NCBI GenBank assembly: GCA_947650365.1
Contig: OX393550.1
Location: forward strand, 49,337,594-49,401,593
Direction: 5' to 3'
DNA from: Chamaelirium japonicum
Lineage: Eukaryota; Streptophyta; Magnoliopsida; Liliales; Melanthiaceae
Length of the DNA: 64,000 bases
Shown here in pieces: positions 45,032 through 59,665 of the stretch (its first letter is position 1; the number at the start of each line of letters is the position of its first letter). The translations under genes were made by a program, and so were the position numbers. Below the pieces are notes generated by a model. That model had not been told where the DNA came from. It was given only the letters and a program-made list of their open reading frames with translations, and ran no database searches.

Positions 45032-48000
45032 TAATTTAGAGTCTAAGCGTAGAAAAATCATAAGTTAGCGTGTTTCGGATTTGAAATTGGTTTGGATTTG
45101 ATCGAATCGGCATCCGATAATTCATACTTGTAATTTTTTTGTATTTCGGACTTGCGAGCGAGTTCTAATTGGAGTCTAAGCGTTGAAAAATCATAAGTTA
45201 GGATTTGAAATAGGTTTGGATTCGATCGGATCGTCATCCGATAATTCGTACTTGGAATTATTTCGTATTTCGGACTTGCGAGCGAGTTCTAATTGGATAT
45301 TTTAACAATTTACCATCCGATTGACCGATTTAGAGTTTAAGCGTTGGAAAATCATAAGTTAGCGTGTTTCGGATTTGAAATAGGTTTGAATTCGATCGGA
45401 TCGTCATCGGATCGGCATCCAATAATTCGTACTTGGAATTATTTCGTATTTCGGACTTGTGAGCGGTTCTAATTGTAAATTTTAACAATTTACACTCCGA
45501 TTGACCGATTTAGAGTCTAAGCGTTGAAAAATCATAAGTTAGCGTGTTTCGGATTTAAAATAGGTTTGGATTCGATCGGATCATTATCGAATCGATATCC
45601 GATAATTCATACTTAGAATTATTCCGTATTTCGGACTTGCGAGCGAGTTCTAATTGGAAATTTAACAATTTACGCCCTGATTGACCGATTTAGAGTCTAA
45701 GCGTTGAAAAATCATAAGTTAGTGTGTTTCGGATTTGAAATAGGTTAGGATTTGATCGGATCGTCATCGGATCGACATCCGATAATTCATACTTAGAATT
45801 ATTCCGTATTTTAGACTTACGAGCGAGTTCTAATTGTAAATTTTAACAATTTACACTCTGATTGACCGATATTGAATGTAAGCGTTGAAAAATCATAAGT
45901 TAGCGTGTTTCGAATTTGAAATAGGTTTGGATTCGATCGAATCATCATCGAATCGGCATCCGATAATTCGTACTTGGAATTATTCCGTATTTCAGACTTG
46001 CGAGCACGTTCTAATTGAAAATTTTAACAATTTACACTCCGATTGACCGATTTAAAGTCTAAGCGTTGAAAAATCATAAGTTAGAGTGTTTTAGATTTGA
46101 AATAGGTTTGGATTCGATCGGATCGTCATCGGATTGACATCCGATAATTCATATTTAGAATTATTTCGTATTTCGGACTTGCGAGTGAGTTCTAATTATT
46201 TAAACAATTTACACTACGATTGACCGATTTAGAGTCTAAGCGTTGAAAAATCATAAGTTAGCGTGTTTCGGATTTGAAATAGGTTTGGATTTGATTGGAT
46301 CATCATCGGATCGGCATCCGATAATTTGTACTTAGAATTATTCCATATTTCGGACTTGCGAGTGAGTTCTAATTGGAATTTTAACAATTTACGCTCTGAT
46401 TAACCGATTTAGAGTCTAAGCGTTGAAAAATCATAAATTACCGTGTTTCGGATTTAAAATAGGTTTGGATTCGATCGGATCGTCATCGGATCGGCATCCG
46501 ATAATTCATACTTGAAATTATTTCGTATTTTGGACTTGCGAGCGAGTTCAAATTGGAAATTTTAACAATTTGCGCTCCGATTGACCAATTTAGAGTCTAA
46601 GCGTTGAAAAACCATAAGTTAGCATATTTCGGATTTGAAATAGATTTGGATTCGATCGAATCATCATCGGATCAGCATCCGATAATTCGTACTTGGAATT
46701 ATTTCGTATTTCGGACTTGCGAGCGAGTTCTAATTGTAAATTTTAACAATTTACACTCCGTTTGATCGATTTAGAGTCTAAGCGTTGAAAAATCATAAGT
46801 TAGCGTGTTTCGGATTAGAAATAGGTTTGGATTCGATCGGATCGTCATCTGATCGGCATCCGATAATTTGTACTTGGAATTATTCTGTATTTCGGACTTG
46901 CGAGCGAGTTATAATTGGAAATTTTAACAATTTACGCTCCGATTGATCGATTTAGAGTCTAAGCGTTGAAAAATCATAAGTTAGCGTATTTCAGATTAGA
47001 AATAGGTTTGGATTCGATCAGATAGTCATCAGATCGGCATCCGATAATTTGTACTTGGAATTATTTCGTATTTCGGATTTACGAGCGAGTTCTAATTGAA
47101 AATTTTAACAATTTACCATCCGATTGACCGATTTAGAGTCTAAGCGTTGAAAAATCATAAGTTAGCGTGTTTCGAATTTGAAATAGGTTTGGATTCGATC
47201 GGATCATCATCGAATCAGCAACCGATAATTCATAATTAGAATTATTCAGTATTTAGGACTTGTGAGCGAGTTCTAATTGGAAATTTTAACAATTATCGCT
47301 CTGATTGACTGATTTAGAGTTTAACCGTTGAAAAATCATAAGTTAGCGTGTTTCGGATTTGAAATAGATTTGGATTCGATCGGATCGTCATCGGATTGGC
47401 ATCCGATAATTCGTACTTGGTATTATTCCGTATTTCAGACTTACGAGCGAGTTCAGATTGGAAATTTTAACTATTTACGCTCCGATTGATCGATTTAGAG
47501 TCTAAGCGTTGAAAAATTATAAGTTAGCTTGTTTCGGATTTGAAATAGGTTTGGATTCGATCGGATTGGCATCCGATAATTCGTGCTTGGAATTATTCCG
47601 TATTTCAGACTTGCGAGCGAGTTCTAATTATAAATTTTAACAATTTACGCCTCGATTAACCAATTTAGTGTCTAAACGTTGAAAAATCATAAGTTAGCAT
47701 GTTTTGGATTTGAAATAGGTTTGGATTCGATCGGATATATATCGGATCGGCATCCAATAATTCGTACTTGGAATTATTCCATATTTCGGACTTGCGAGCG
47801 AGTTCTAATTGTAAATTTTAACAATTTACACTCCGATTGACTGGTTTAAAGTCTAAGCGTTGAAAAATCATAAGTTAGCATGTTTTGGATTTGAAATAGG
47901 TTTGGATTCGATCAGATCGGGCACCGGATAGGCATCCGATAATTCGTACTTGGAATTATTCTGTATTTCGGACTTGTGAGCGATTTCAAATTGGAATTTT

Positions 48001-50065
48001 AACAATTTACGCTCCGATTGACCGATTTAGACTCTAAGCATTGAAAAATCATAAGTTAGCGTGTTTCGGATTTGAAATAGGTTTGGATTCGATCGGATCG
48101 GCATTGGATCGGCATCCGATAATTTGTACTTGAAATTATTCTATATTTCGGACTTGCGAACGAGTTCTAATTGTAAATTTTAATAATTTACACTCCGATT
48201 GACCGATTTAGAGTCTAAGCATTGAAAAATCTTAAGTTAGCGTATTTCAGATTTGAAATAGGTTTGGATTCGATCGGATCGGCATCAAATAATTCGTACT
48301 TGGAATTATTCCGTATTTTGGACTTGCGAGCGAGTTCCAATTGAAAATTTTAACAATTTACGCTCCGATTGACCGATTTAGAGTCTAAGCGTTGAAAAAT
48401 CATAAGTTAGCGTGTTTCGGATTTAAAATATGTTTGCATTCGATCGGATCGTCATTGGATCGGCATTCGATTATTCATACTTGGAATTATTCCGTATTTC
48501 AGACTTGTGAGCGAGTTTAATTTGAAGTTTTAACAATTTACACTCCGATTAACCGATTTAGAGTCTATGCGTTGAAAAATCATAAGTTAGCGTATTTTGG
48601 ATTTGAAATAGGTTTGGATTCGATCAGATCGTCATCGGAATGGCATCCGATAATTCTTACTTGGAATTATTCCGTATTTCGGACTTGCGAGCGAGTTCTA
48701 ATTGTAAATTTTAACAATTTACACTCCGATTGACCGATTTAGAGTCTAAGCATTGAAAAATCATAAGTTAGCGTGTTTCGGATTTGAAATAGGTTTGGAT
48801 TCGATCGGATCGGCATCCGATAATTCGTACTTGGAATTATTCCAAATTTCGGACTTGTGAGCGAGTTCTAATTAGAAATTTTAACAATTTATGCTCCGAT
48901 TGACCGATTTAGAGTCTAAGCGTTGAAAAATCATAATTTAGCGTGTTTCGGATTTGAAATTGGTTTGGATTCGATCGGATCGGCATCCGATAATTCGTAC
49001 TTGGAATTATTCCGTATTTCGGACTTGCGAGCGAGTTCTAATTGTAAATTTTAACAATTTACGCTCCGATTGACCGATTTAGAGTCTAAGCGTTGAAAAA
49101 TCATAAGCTAGCGTGTTTTGGATTTGAAATAGGTTTGGATTCGATTGGATCGGCATCCGATAATTCGTACTTGAAATTATTCCGTATTTCGGACTTGCGA
49201 GCAACTTCTAATTGGAAATTTTAACAATTTATGCTCCGATTGACCGATTTTGAATCTAAGCGTTGAAAAATCATAAGTTAGCGTGTTTCGGATTTGAAAT
49301 AGGTTTGGATTCGATTGGATCGGCATTGGATCAGTATCCAATAATTTGTACTTGGAATTATTTCGTATTTCGGACTTGCGAGCGAGTTCAAATTGGAAAT
49401 TTTAATAATTTACGCTCCGATTGACCGATTTAGAGTCTAAGCGTTGAAAAATCATAAGTTAGCGTGTTTTGGATTTGAAATAGGTTTGGATTCGATCGGA
49501 TCGTCATCGGATCGGTATCCGATAATTCATACTTGGAATTATTCCGTATTTCGGACTTGCGAGCGAGTTCTAATTATAAATTTTAACAATTTACGCTCTA
49601 TTTGACCGATTTAGAGTCTAAGCATTGAAAAATCATAAGTTAGCGTGTTTCGGATTTGAAATAGGTTTGGATTCGATCGGATCGTCATCGGATCGGCATT
49701 CGATAATTCATACTTAGAATTATTCCCTATTTCAGACTTGCGAGCGAGTTTTAATTGTAAATTTTAACAATTTACACTCCGATTGACTGATTTAGAGTCT
49801 AAGCGTTGAAAAATCATAAGTTAGCGTGTTTTAGATTTGAAATAGGTTTGGATTCGATTAGATCGGGCATCGGATCGGCATCCGATATTTGTACTTGGAA
49901 TTATTCCGTATTTCGGACTTGCGAGCAAGTACAAATTGAAAATTTTAATAATTTATGCTTTGATTGACCGATTTAGAGTTTAAGTGTTGAAAAATCATAA
50001 GTTAGCATGTTTCAGATTTGAAATTGGTTTGGATTCGATCGGATCGTCATCGAATCGGTATCCGA
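45032..50065. repeat. Tandem array of ~29 units of ~170-180 bp
   Basis: The phrase GAGTCTAAGCGTTGAAAAAT, then CATAAGTTAGCG, recurs about 29 times at steps near 180 or near 170. Shorter units mostly lack a ~12-bp GTCATCGGATCG block. Other constant parts are GGTTTGGATTCGATCGGATC and TTCGGACTTGCGAGCGAGTT. The first two units are shortest (~140-160). The array abuts the truncated 3' end of the transposase gene at ~50066. Confidence 0.93.
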
Positions 50066-50069
50066 TAAG

Positions 50070-53047
50070 CACCAGAGATCCTCATTTATCAATGGATCGT
50101 GGTTGTCATGCAGCTCTTGTGCCTATAATAACCACATGACAATCATGATATGAACGCATAATTATTATTCGGTAATGGATGTCAATAAAATTCAATAATG
50201 ATGTGAATAATTACGTGTTTCTTGAACCACGATGAAAATTCAAGATCATGAATTTATGGAGCATTTCGAGTACCCCGATTATTAATGATGGATTTATGCT
50301 TCCTGTTTTAGAGGTTATGAATTAGATTATAATTAGCACATAAATTAATGAATGGACTGAAAGAATGAGTAAATAATCGTAAAATGCTTACTCAATGAAT
50401 GGCCACACTTTATCATATTGGCGCAACACATACATATGTGCTTGTTGAATCTCATCTACAGACAATCGACGGGTTTTGCCTCCTCCTAGAGGTCTACCCA
50501 TTTAGGCAAATATAGACAGACCCCCATCGAAGTTTATTGGACCACCGTCATAGTTTCGCTCAAGTTGATTGAATCGCGTGTCTATACCATGTAGGTATCT
50601 TGAGCAGAATGTCAGACAATCTTCTTCTAGGTATCCTTCAGTAATTGATCCCTCCGGATGACTTTTATTACGAACATATGATTTCAATGTTCGCAAGTAC
50701 CTAATTTGAGAAAAAAATTTATGGATAAATACATCAAGAACGATCAAATACATTAAAAAATAAGACGAGACGATTACCTCTCGATAAAATACATCCAGCG
50801 ATAATGAACTGGGCCGCCGAGTTTAGCCTTATTTGCCAAGTGAATGTTCAAATGCACCATGACATCAAAGAAGGAAAGTGGAAATATCATCTCTAGCTTA
50901 TACAATGTGATCGCAATATCCCTTTCCATCTAATCATATTGGTCCAGTCTAAGTACCTTCGAGCACAACTGTCTGAAAAAAATGCTGAGCTCAATTAACG
51001 GACCAGATACCTGTTCAGTTAAATTCCCACGTATAGCAAGAGATAACAATCGCTGTATAAGAATATGACAATCGTGGCTCTTTAATCCAGACAACTTCCG
51101 ACCGTTCTCTTGCACGTATTGTGCGATATTCGAAGAGTAACCGTCCGATGTTTTCACAGATCGTAGGAATGCACATAAGGCTGCCTTCTGCTGTGAGCTC
51201 ATGGTGTAGTATGCAACTGGCAACAAATACTTATCCTCAATCTCTTGGGGATGAAGTGATTTTCGGATGCCCAACTCCTTAAGATTGAGACGAGATTTAA
51301 GATTATTCTTCGTCTTACCGTCAAGATTCAGCAGTATTTCTATAATATTGTCACACATATTTTTCTCGATATGCATGACATCCAAGTTATGCCGCAAGAG
51401 CAGGCTACTCCAGTACGGTAGTTTAAAGAAAATAATCTTCTTCTTCCAGTTATGCTCATGCGCAGATTCTTCATACATTCTCTTCTTTTTGCCTTTCCCA
51501 AGTACCACCGCATCAAGCTGCTCCAATTCACACAAAACTTCTACCTCTGAAAGCTGCTTCGGGGCCTTTGTAAGTTCCTTCTTGCAGTTGAACGCTCTTT
51601 TGTTCTGCCTCCACTTATGGCCGTCAACAAGAAATCTTCGATGGCCCATATAACAGAACTTGCCTCCGTTCTTTAACAGTAATGAATCTGTCTCCTTATT
51701 GTATGTAGGGCATGCCAATTTTTCTTTAGTACTCCACCCAGATAAGTTAGCATATGCAGGAAAATCGTTGATGGTCCATAGAAGTGTCGCATGCATCCAA
51801 AAATTCTGGCGCAATGAGGCATCATACGTATCGGCCCCAACTTCCCATAACTTGTTTAACTCCTCAATCAACGGCTGTAAGTAAACGTCAATATCATTAC
51901 CAGGCGACCTAGGTCCAGGAATGAGCAAGGAGAGCATTGTGTATGGCTTTTTTAAGCACATCCAGAGTGGCAAATTGTATGGAACTAGGACAACTAGCCA
52001 AATATTGTACGACACACTCATATTCCAAAAGGGATTGAAGCCATCGCTAGCAAGCCCTAACCTGACGTTGTGAACTTCAGATGCGAATTCAAGATAGGTC
52101 TGATCAAAATCTTTTCACGTCAGAGAGTCGGCCGGATATCTTATAATCCCGTCATCTGTACGTTCTCGTGCATGCCACCTTATGTGCTCAGTAGTCTTCG
52201 ATGACATAAACAACCTCTGAAGCCTGTCCCTAAGCGGGAAGTATAGGAGAACCTTTGCATATATATTTTTCTTCCTTCGATTGGTACTAGACTCGGCATC
52301 CGTCTCTTTATATCTCGTTGCTCCGTATATATAGCATGACCGCGCATGTTCATACTTCTGGTACAATATATAATCGTTCATGCATGCATCAATTTTGTCA
52401 TAACCAAAACCGAGATATTTAATTATCTTCTTCGCCTCGTAGAATGATTTCGGTACTGTCTCACCTATAGGAAAAGTCTCTTTCAACAACTCTACCAATA
52501 TATTAAATGACTTATTACTCCAACCATTGAGGCACTTCAAATAAAGAAGCTTTACAGTGAAAGAAAGTTTTAAAAACTTCTCACACCATGGGTATAGAGG
52601 TTGTTCGGTATCCTTAAGCAATCTGTAGAACTTGTCTGCTACAATATTGGGCTGATTACCTGACGGTGTTTCCGTGCCTATTCCACCTTGCAAATCATGT
52701 ATCATACCCTGCATGTCATCGTCATCGTCTGTATTAATATTACCATCATCGATCACTGTGTTTGCAGTTTCACCGTGAGGAGCTACCATGGGGACTACAT
52801 CTAGCTCCTCACCGTGCGAGAACCAACGGGTATAGCTAATGTCAATGCCACGCATTACCATATCAACCTAATATTCCTCTCGAACCTTCCTAGTCACCCT
52901 TCCGCAGGCTATAAAGGGATACACAATTTTTCCATCAAGCGGTGCAAGACGCTCAAATGCAAAATCCAAAAATTTCCTGACTCCTTCTCTGTACTCTTGG
53001 CTCATGTGATTCGAGTTACGCATCCAACTCTTATCGATCGAAGACAT
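50070..53047 (-). pseudogene. TNP2-like CACTA transposase, interrupted by stops
   Basis: Starts at 53047 with the transposase-associated N-terminal domain (DKSWMRNSNHMSQEY). It continues through the conserved core (NVRLGLASDGFNPF, NIWLVVLVPYNLPLWMC, LLIPGPRSPGNDIDVYLQPL) and the C-terminal part (YLRTLKSYVRNKSHPEGSI, MGRPLGGGKTRR). In-frame stops lie at 52870-52868, 52117-52115 (TGA where the family has Trp), 50932-50930 and 50504-50502. A GT-AG intron lies at 50777-50701. A further exon reads QELHDNHDPLINEDLW to ~50070, then meets the tandem array. An upstream leader intron ends at ~53073. Enzyme role: cut-and-paste transposase; inactive here. Confidence 0.92.
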
Positions 53048-53554
53048 CTTTGTCTATCTAGCTATACAACACCTGCAGTAATTTCAAACCATGTCTATAA
53101 GATTCCGCATAATTTCAGTTTCGGTTTCGGTTCCCAGGTATGGAACACCGAACCAAACCGAAAAAACAGACCCGACTCCTTAAATCATAAACCCAACGGC
53201 CAAAATACTTTTGTTTCCAGTAAGTGCAAGTATGAAATAATTATGTTACATCTACAATGCTTCAAAAGAGTGAACGTCGGTTGATTTTGCTTTGGACTTT
53301 CATTTTGGCACTACGTAATGGCACAATCATCCACTATTTTGTGACGAATTGATGATCAAGATTCAAGAGCCGAGGGCTCTAACATACCTCATATCAATCG
53401 AAATCGAACCGAAAACCCATCACACCGAACTGACAAAAATCGACCATTTCGGTTTCGGTTTTGATTTTTCGTAAACCGAAATAAAATAAAACCGACACCT
53501 AAACCAACCGACAAAAGCGACGCTCACCCCCCATTCATCGGAAATCAATCATGA

Positions 53555-53725
53555 ACCCTAGTCTAAAAACTACATTTTGTCCCCCATTCTCCCCATTCGA
53601 TTCAGTTTTGATAAGATAAAAATTACCAAATGAGGGAATTAAGCAGATGACAAAAGGGGTATATTGCTAACATTTCAAACTTTAGGATGAGATTTGGAAT
53701 AAAATAAACTAAGGGGGAGAGGGAG
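53555..53725. mobile_element. MITE fragment nested in the CACTA
   Basis: Shares AAAAACTACATTTTGTCCCC, AAAATTACCAAATGAG and GACAAAAGGGGTAT with the MITE at 30556. One arm only. Confidence 0.65.
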
Positions 53726-54034
53726 GAGGAGGAGGAGCTCACCTGAGATGGAGAGGTAGGCCTCGAGGAGGATAAGGAGCAGTGGCGTTGCCGGTCGGTG
53801 GCGCGAGAAAGGGAAGGGGTGGCCGGAGGTGCAAGGGAGGGGAGGGGTAGCCGGCCGGATGCACGCGAGGGAGGGGAGGAAATCTGGGGGGGGAATTAGA
53901 TCGAGAGAGAGAGAGAGAGATGGAAGGGAGGCTGGGGAGGGGGGGAGGAATTAGAAAGGGAGAGAGGGCCGGAGATGGGAGGGTTAGATCAAAACAGAAA
54001 CAGAAAGGGGGATCGCCGAACTGATTAAATCGCA

Positions 54035-54780
54035 GGGTTTTTACCGACGGAAATTATATGTTTCGTCGGTAAAAAGTACCCTTATACCAACAGAAATATA
54101 TATACCATAGGTAAAAATCAACGAAAAAAAAATATGAAGGGGGAGCAGGTCTCTGGAAAAAATCGTAAGGTCTTTACCGACGGATACTATATATTCCATC
54201 GGTAAAAGGTAGTATTATACCGATAGATATATAGTTACCGTCGGTAAAAATAAGCAAAAAAAAAAACATAAAGGGGGAGCGGGCCTCTGGAAAGAATCGT
54301 AGGGTCTTTACCGACGGATACTATATATTCCATCGGTAAAAGGTAGTATTATACCGACGGATATATAGTTACCGTCGGTAAAAATAAGCGAAAAAAAAAC
54401 ATGAAGGGGGAGCGGGCCTCTGGAAAAAATCGTAGGGTCTTTACCAATGGATACTATATAGTCCGTCGGTAAAAATAAATAAAAAAAAATAGTAAAATAT
54501 AAAATATATTATTAGATACGGACTTTTGTACTACTGTTGGTAATAACATATATTACCAACGGACGGTTTTATTTTCGTCGGTAATAACCTATATTATCGA
54601 CGGAACTAATTAATGCCGTCGGTAAATATATATTACCGACGGATAATATATAACCGTCGGTAATAAATATGCCAAAAAAATTAAAAAAATATAAGTTATA
54701 TTACCTACGAAAAATATTGTTCCCGTCGCTAAAATATATGTATTATAAATGCCCGTCGGTAAAAATCCTATTCCTTGTAG
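54035..54780. repeat. Right subterminal repeat region of the CACTA
   Basis: At least twelve CCGACGG/CCGTCGG motifs in alternating orientation. Three ~120-bp tandem units (AAGGGGGAGCGGGCCTCTGG) lie at 54136-54440. The promoter side of the transposase gene. Confidence 0.85.
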
Positions 54781-54782
54781 TG

Positions 54783-56270
54783 ATTCCAACTCCTAACCAC
54801 CTTCTATAGCCAAGTGAACCTAACCCAATGTCGTTAGGGTTTACTGATAGTGGTTAATACCATGGAGACTGGTAAACTAGGGGCATGTCATGAATTAGAA
54901 GATATAACTTAGGTTTACCTAAGCGGTTCCTCCCTTAGATCCTCTGCAGAAGGAAAAACCTATTTTGACTAGGGTTCCTCAGTGGGACCCATCTAGTGGG
55001 CCCTAGACTCATAGAATGAATACATGGATATTAATGTGTGCTAATTAGTCATGTATAATCCCTGGGCCATTCTAGAATTACTAGGACTTTACTAAAGTTG
55101 ACTAAGTTGACATTTTCCCATAAAGGTTGTAAGTGTCATTTAGGACTAAGTTGACCCTTGGACATTCTAGGAGAACTCATCCAAGCCCAATCAAGTGGAC
55201 TTTGATGACTTACCTAAAATATAGGAGGTGCCATAGGTGTCCGAGGAGGAGTGCGACTGCATCTCTCTCTCTGGTCAACATCCTGGTGGACAGAGGAGAT
55301 GGTCCCTGAGTGCAAGGGCATTATCATAATTGTACTAGGTGGATGTTGTAAGATAATTAATTAATATTTAATTAATTACTTTCTCTTATCGGTTGCTAGT
55401 TGGACTAGGAGAAGCCATGGCGCGAGTTATGGTTTGATCAGAGTCAAACCAGGCTAACTACGCATAGCCTTTCTCAGTAAAGGGGGTGCCCCTGGCCCTT
55501 GTAAAACACCGCCCAAAAGGGGAGAAGGAGGCTAACCCTAGTCGTCCCACTCATATGAGGGGAGCAAGAAACTGCCAACACCCCCCCCCCCCCCTCTCTA
55601 TCTCCCCTCTTGGAGAATTCGGCCAAGGAGAAAGGAAAGAAAGAGAGAGAGAAAAAAGAAGAAAAGGAAGAAGGTCTTCCTCCCTTCGAGCTTGCACACT
55701 ATGGATCCGGATCGTCTTCATCGAGTGTCATTAAGCGGATTGTGAGGAAGGAGAAGACTAACACAAGTCTACCATCACCGGCTACGTGCGTGGGATAGGC
55801 GCTGAATCTAGAAGATAGCGAGATCGAATCTTTCGGCATCATCTTCATCTCCATCAACGGATCTACAACTTTAGGTATCTATAAGTCCTAAGAGGAAATA
55901 ATCTTAATAATCCATAAATGGTGTTAATAATTAGATTTAATTATTTTAATACCATGATAAATCATTATATAGAAATTGTAGAAATTTGTGATCAATTGGA
56001 TGTGAAAATTTTCGCATCCCGATTTTTCGCCGGATATTTTCCAACCCAATTGCCATCGGGCTTTTTAGCCACCGAACTTGGGCCCACCATCGACCACGCT
56101 TCCGCCGCGCGTCACCTGATTCAACATCGTTGCCTCCTCCGATCTCCATCACCCTGACCCCACTCGCCACCCCACCCGGCCCCATTCCACCCGACCACCC
56201 CACCAGATCCCTCTCCCTCACCATGACCCCACCTCGACCCAACCCGGCCTTGACCCCGATACCCTGATCC
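54783..56270. other. Non-coding stretch right of the CACTA
   Basis: No gene recognised. Contains a poly(C) run (~55580-55594) and a GA-rich stretch (55625-55675). The short open frames there are low complexity. Confidence 0.4.
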
Positions 56271-56288
56271 AGTTGATCCTCCTCATAT

Positions 56289-56899
56289 TTGGCGTCGTCT
56301 CCTGAGTTTTCCATCGTCGCAATCTCTCCGCCGCTGAAGGCGATCCCTTTTCAGTTGACCTCAGCCAACGATTGGCCTAATTGGTCGCTCATCGTCGAAG
56401 CCGAACTCCCCAATCGTGATCTTTGGGGTCACATCACTAGTGATGACCCACCTCCGGCTCCTCGTCGGTCACCAATAGGGCTGCTGCTAGTGGTGCGGCT
56501 TCTATTGTTGCTACTTCCATAGCCGTCCTCACATGGCGCCGCCACAACCAGGCCATTTGGGCCTATCTCCTGGACTCCATTGCTCGCCCGCTCCTTATTT
56601 CCATCGGCCGCCTTCCTATATCATGTGCGATATTGGAGTATCTCCGGGATCGATTCCTCCCGCGCGGCGATGCATGCCGGCATCAACTAATTTGTGAATC
56701 TCAGTCCGCTCGTCAAGAGGAGCGTACGATTTCAGACTTTTTCAGCCTAATGAGTGCCTACTGGCATGAGCTGAACTCTCTAATTCCCGAGCAGTGTGCT
56801 TGCCCACGCCCAAAAATTTCGGGCTTCCGGCATGCGACTCACCATAGCAAGCCACATCTAGCCCCTCTGCCCCGGCCTCGAATCTTCATCTTCTACTAA
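56289..56899 (+). pseudogene. Copia gag fragment
   Basis: Reads a Copia-type gag across two frames: PFQLTSANDWPNWSLIVEAE, LPNRDLWGHITSDDPPP, then WRRHNQAIWAYLLDSIARPL and TISDFFSLMSAYWHELNSL. One frameshift near 56500. It ends without protease or pol; LTRs were not found. It lies between the CACTA and the chitinase. Confidence 0.75.
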
Positions 56900-56987
56900 G
56901 CTTACAATCCTGAGCGGAGAGAGGAGTTTCCTCCCGGGGAGGATCGAAGAGGACCTGCTCAGGTAAGCCGGCCCTCCTCCCCTATTC

Positions 56988-57113
<126 letters not shown>

Positions 57114-57346
57114 TCCCATTCTATAGTAGCCACCAACGGGGAGGACATCATCTTCCCTCCTGCCCCGATCCAGTTTTGGGATCAATATGTCCTATATGCC
57201 AATCCCAACATGCTCGATAAATGATTAAGCACACAATATTACTAATACATACAAACCAATATACAAGTCCACTAGTACTTTAACACAATACATTATAGCA
57301 ACAAAGTACACACATACAGACAAAGTTCACACAGTCTCACCCCCGA

Positions 57347-58378
<1,032 letters not shown>

Positions 58379-58464
58379 TTAAGGCGTCTGTCATCGTCAA
58401 GGTAGAGTGGATTAGAGGCTGGTTAACGAATCTCTCGTGAACTACTTATTTAATAAAGATAAAT

Positions 58465-58559
58465 TACAGACACATCCCCTGAGGTTTATCTAAATTACAC
58501 GAACCTTTAGTATTTACAGTATTTACACTTCACTTCCTTGTTAGAGTTGTCCCCCCTCC

Positions 58560-58646
<87 letters not shown>

Positions 58647-59045
58647 CGGAGCAGACAAAAAACAACAATGCCCTAATGTGAAAAGAGCATATCTCCTCCT
58701 CCCTTATCAGTGTTATCAGATCCCATAGGGTGAGGAAGAAGTGCCGGTGGAGATCGAGGTGCTCATGGAGGAGATGGTGCCGATGGAGGAGGAGGAGGAA
58801 GTACCAGTGGAGGAGGGTGGTGGAGGAGGTGGATGAACCTAAGGATATTTTCAGGCTTAAATAAAATTAATTGATTAGCATCAGCACCAGCCGTTGGGGC
58901 AACTAATTAACGGAAGGCTAACAAAGGAGGGAATCTGTAATCGACAATTAAAGCTGAGGGAAGTGAAGTGTAATTACCCTAAACACGAGGGAGGTTCATG
59001 TAAGTTAGACAAACCTTAGGGAAGGTCTGTGTAGTCTACCTTATT
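58465..59045. mobile_element. MITE-like element with GATAAATTACA ends and internal (CT)n
   Basis: Left GATAAATTACAGACACATCC, GAGGTTTATCTAA and CACTTCACTTCC are mirrored on the right by GGAAGTGAAGTGTAATTACC ... AACCTTAGGG. The inside holds a poly(C) run and a (CT)n tract (58571-58642), then a GGAGGA-rich segment. It lies ~150 bp upstream of the chitinase TATA box. Confidence 0.6.
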
Positions 59046-59546
59046 TAAAAGAAATGATTTTATTCTTTTGTTTTAATTAATCTTTCAAAATCGTCTTGAT
59101 ATTTTAAATATTTTAAAGAAAATTTTGATCAATATGTTTAATAAATTAAAAAAAAGTGCAATGATAGGTTATAGCCGATGTGTTATACATAATTGATATC
59201 AGGTTAAGATAAAATAATACTTTCCGATCGAGGTGATGCAAAGGATTAAGATTTCATATTCCGAGGTATTACGAGATTCAGCATGATCTGAATTGAAGCT
59301 TCATACCATTCAAGATGCCATTGGGAGATGTTGTACTTCAACTTGATATCGCCAAGATCGATCAAGATCACGAACCAGATTGCCATCTTGGGTCCATGGT
59401 GTCGTACCACCATGACAGCAATTACTAAGCTTCACATCATGGTTCGACATGAGATTCTTCTATCTAGACACTAAAGAGAGGGAAACATAGTACTGATCTT
59501 TTAAAGGGAAGAGAAGATCAAATGTCGGCTAACTAACGACAGGGCG

Positions 59547-59665
59547 TGTTGGAGGATTAGTCCCACCTCAGTAAAGGACAGGACGGAAATGTTCCTTATA
59601 TATACAATGGGCTTATCTCAAAACCTAGATTTTGGGATAGAGAAAATTTCACATGGTATCAGAGC
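59547..59665 (+). mobile_element. TRIM/LTR remnant with tRNA-Met primer site
   Basis: A ~107-bp LTR-like block (TGTTGGAGGATTAGTCCCAC ... AAATTTCACA) directly precedes TGGTATCAGAGC, a perfect initiator-tRNA primer site (59654-59665). The other LTR was not found. Confidence 0.6.

Larger units (their letters stand above)
43592..54782 (-). mobile_element. CACTA (En/Spm) DNA transposon, complete ends
   Basis: Starts CACTACAA at 43592 and ends TTGTAGTG at 54782. The trinucleotide ATT is duplicated at 43589-43591 and 54783-54785. Both ends carry many subterminal ACCGACGG/CCGTCGGT motifs in both orientations (43609-43745, 44390-44640, 54035-54780), the usual transposase-binding layout. The 11.2 kb element contains a broken TNP2 gene, a long tandem array, and nested MITEs. 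Not autonomous as it stands. Confidence 0.95.

Noticed and set aside
45032..50065. CRISPR-like array
   Set aside because: Units are long and repeat throughout without unique spacers, inside a plant transposon; this is a satellite-type tandem array.
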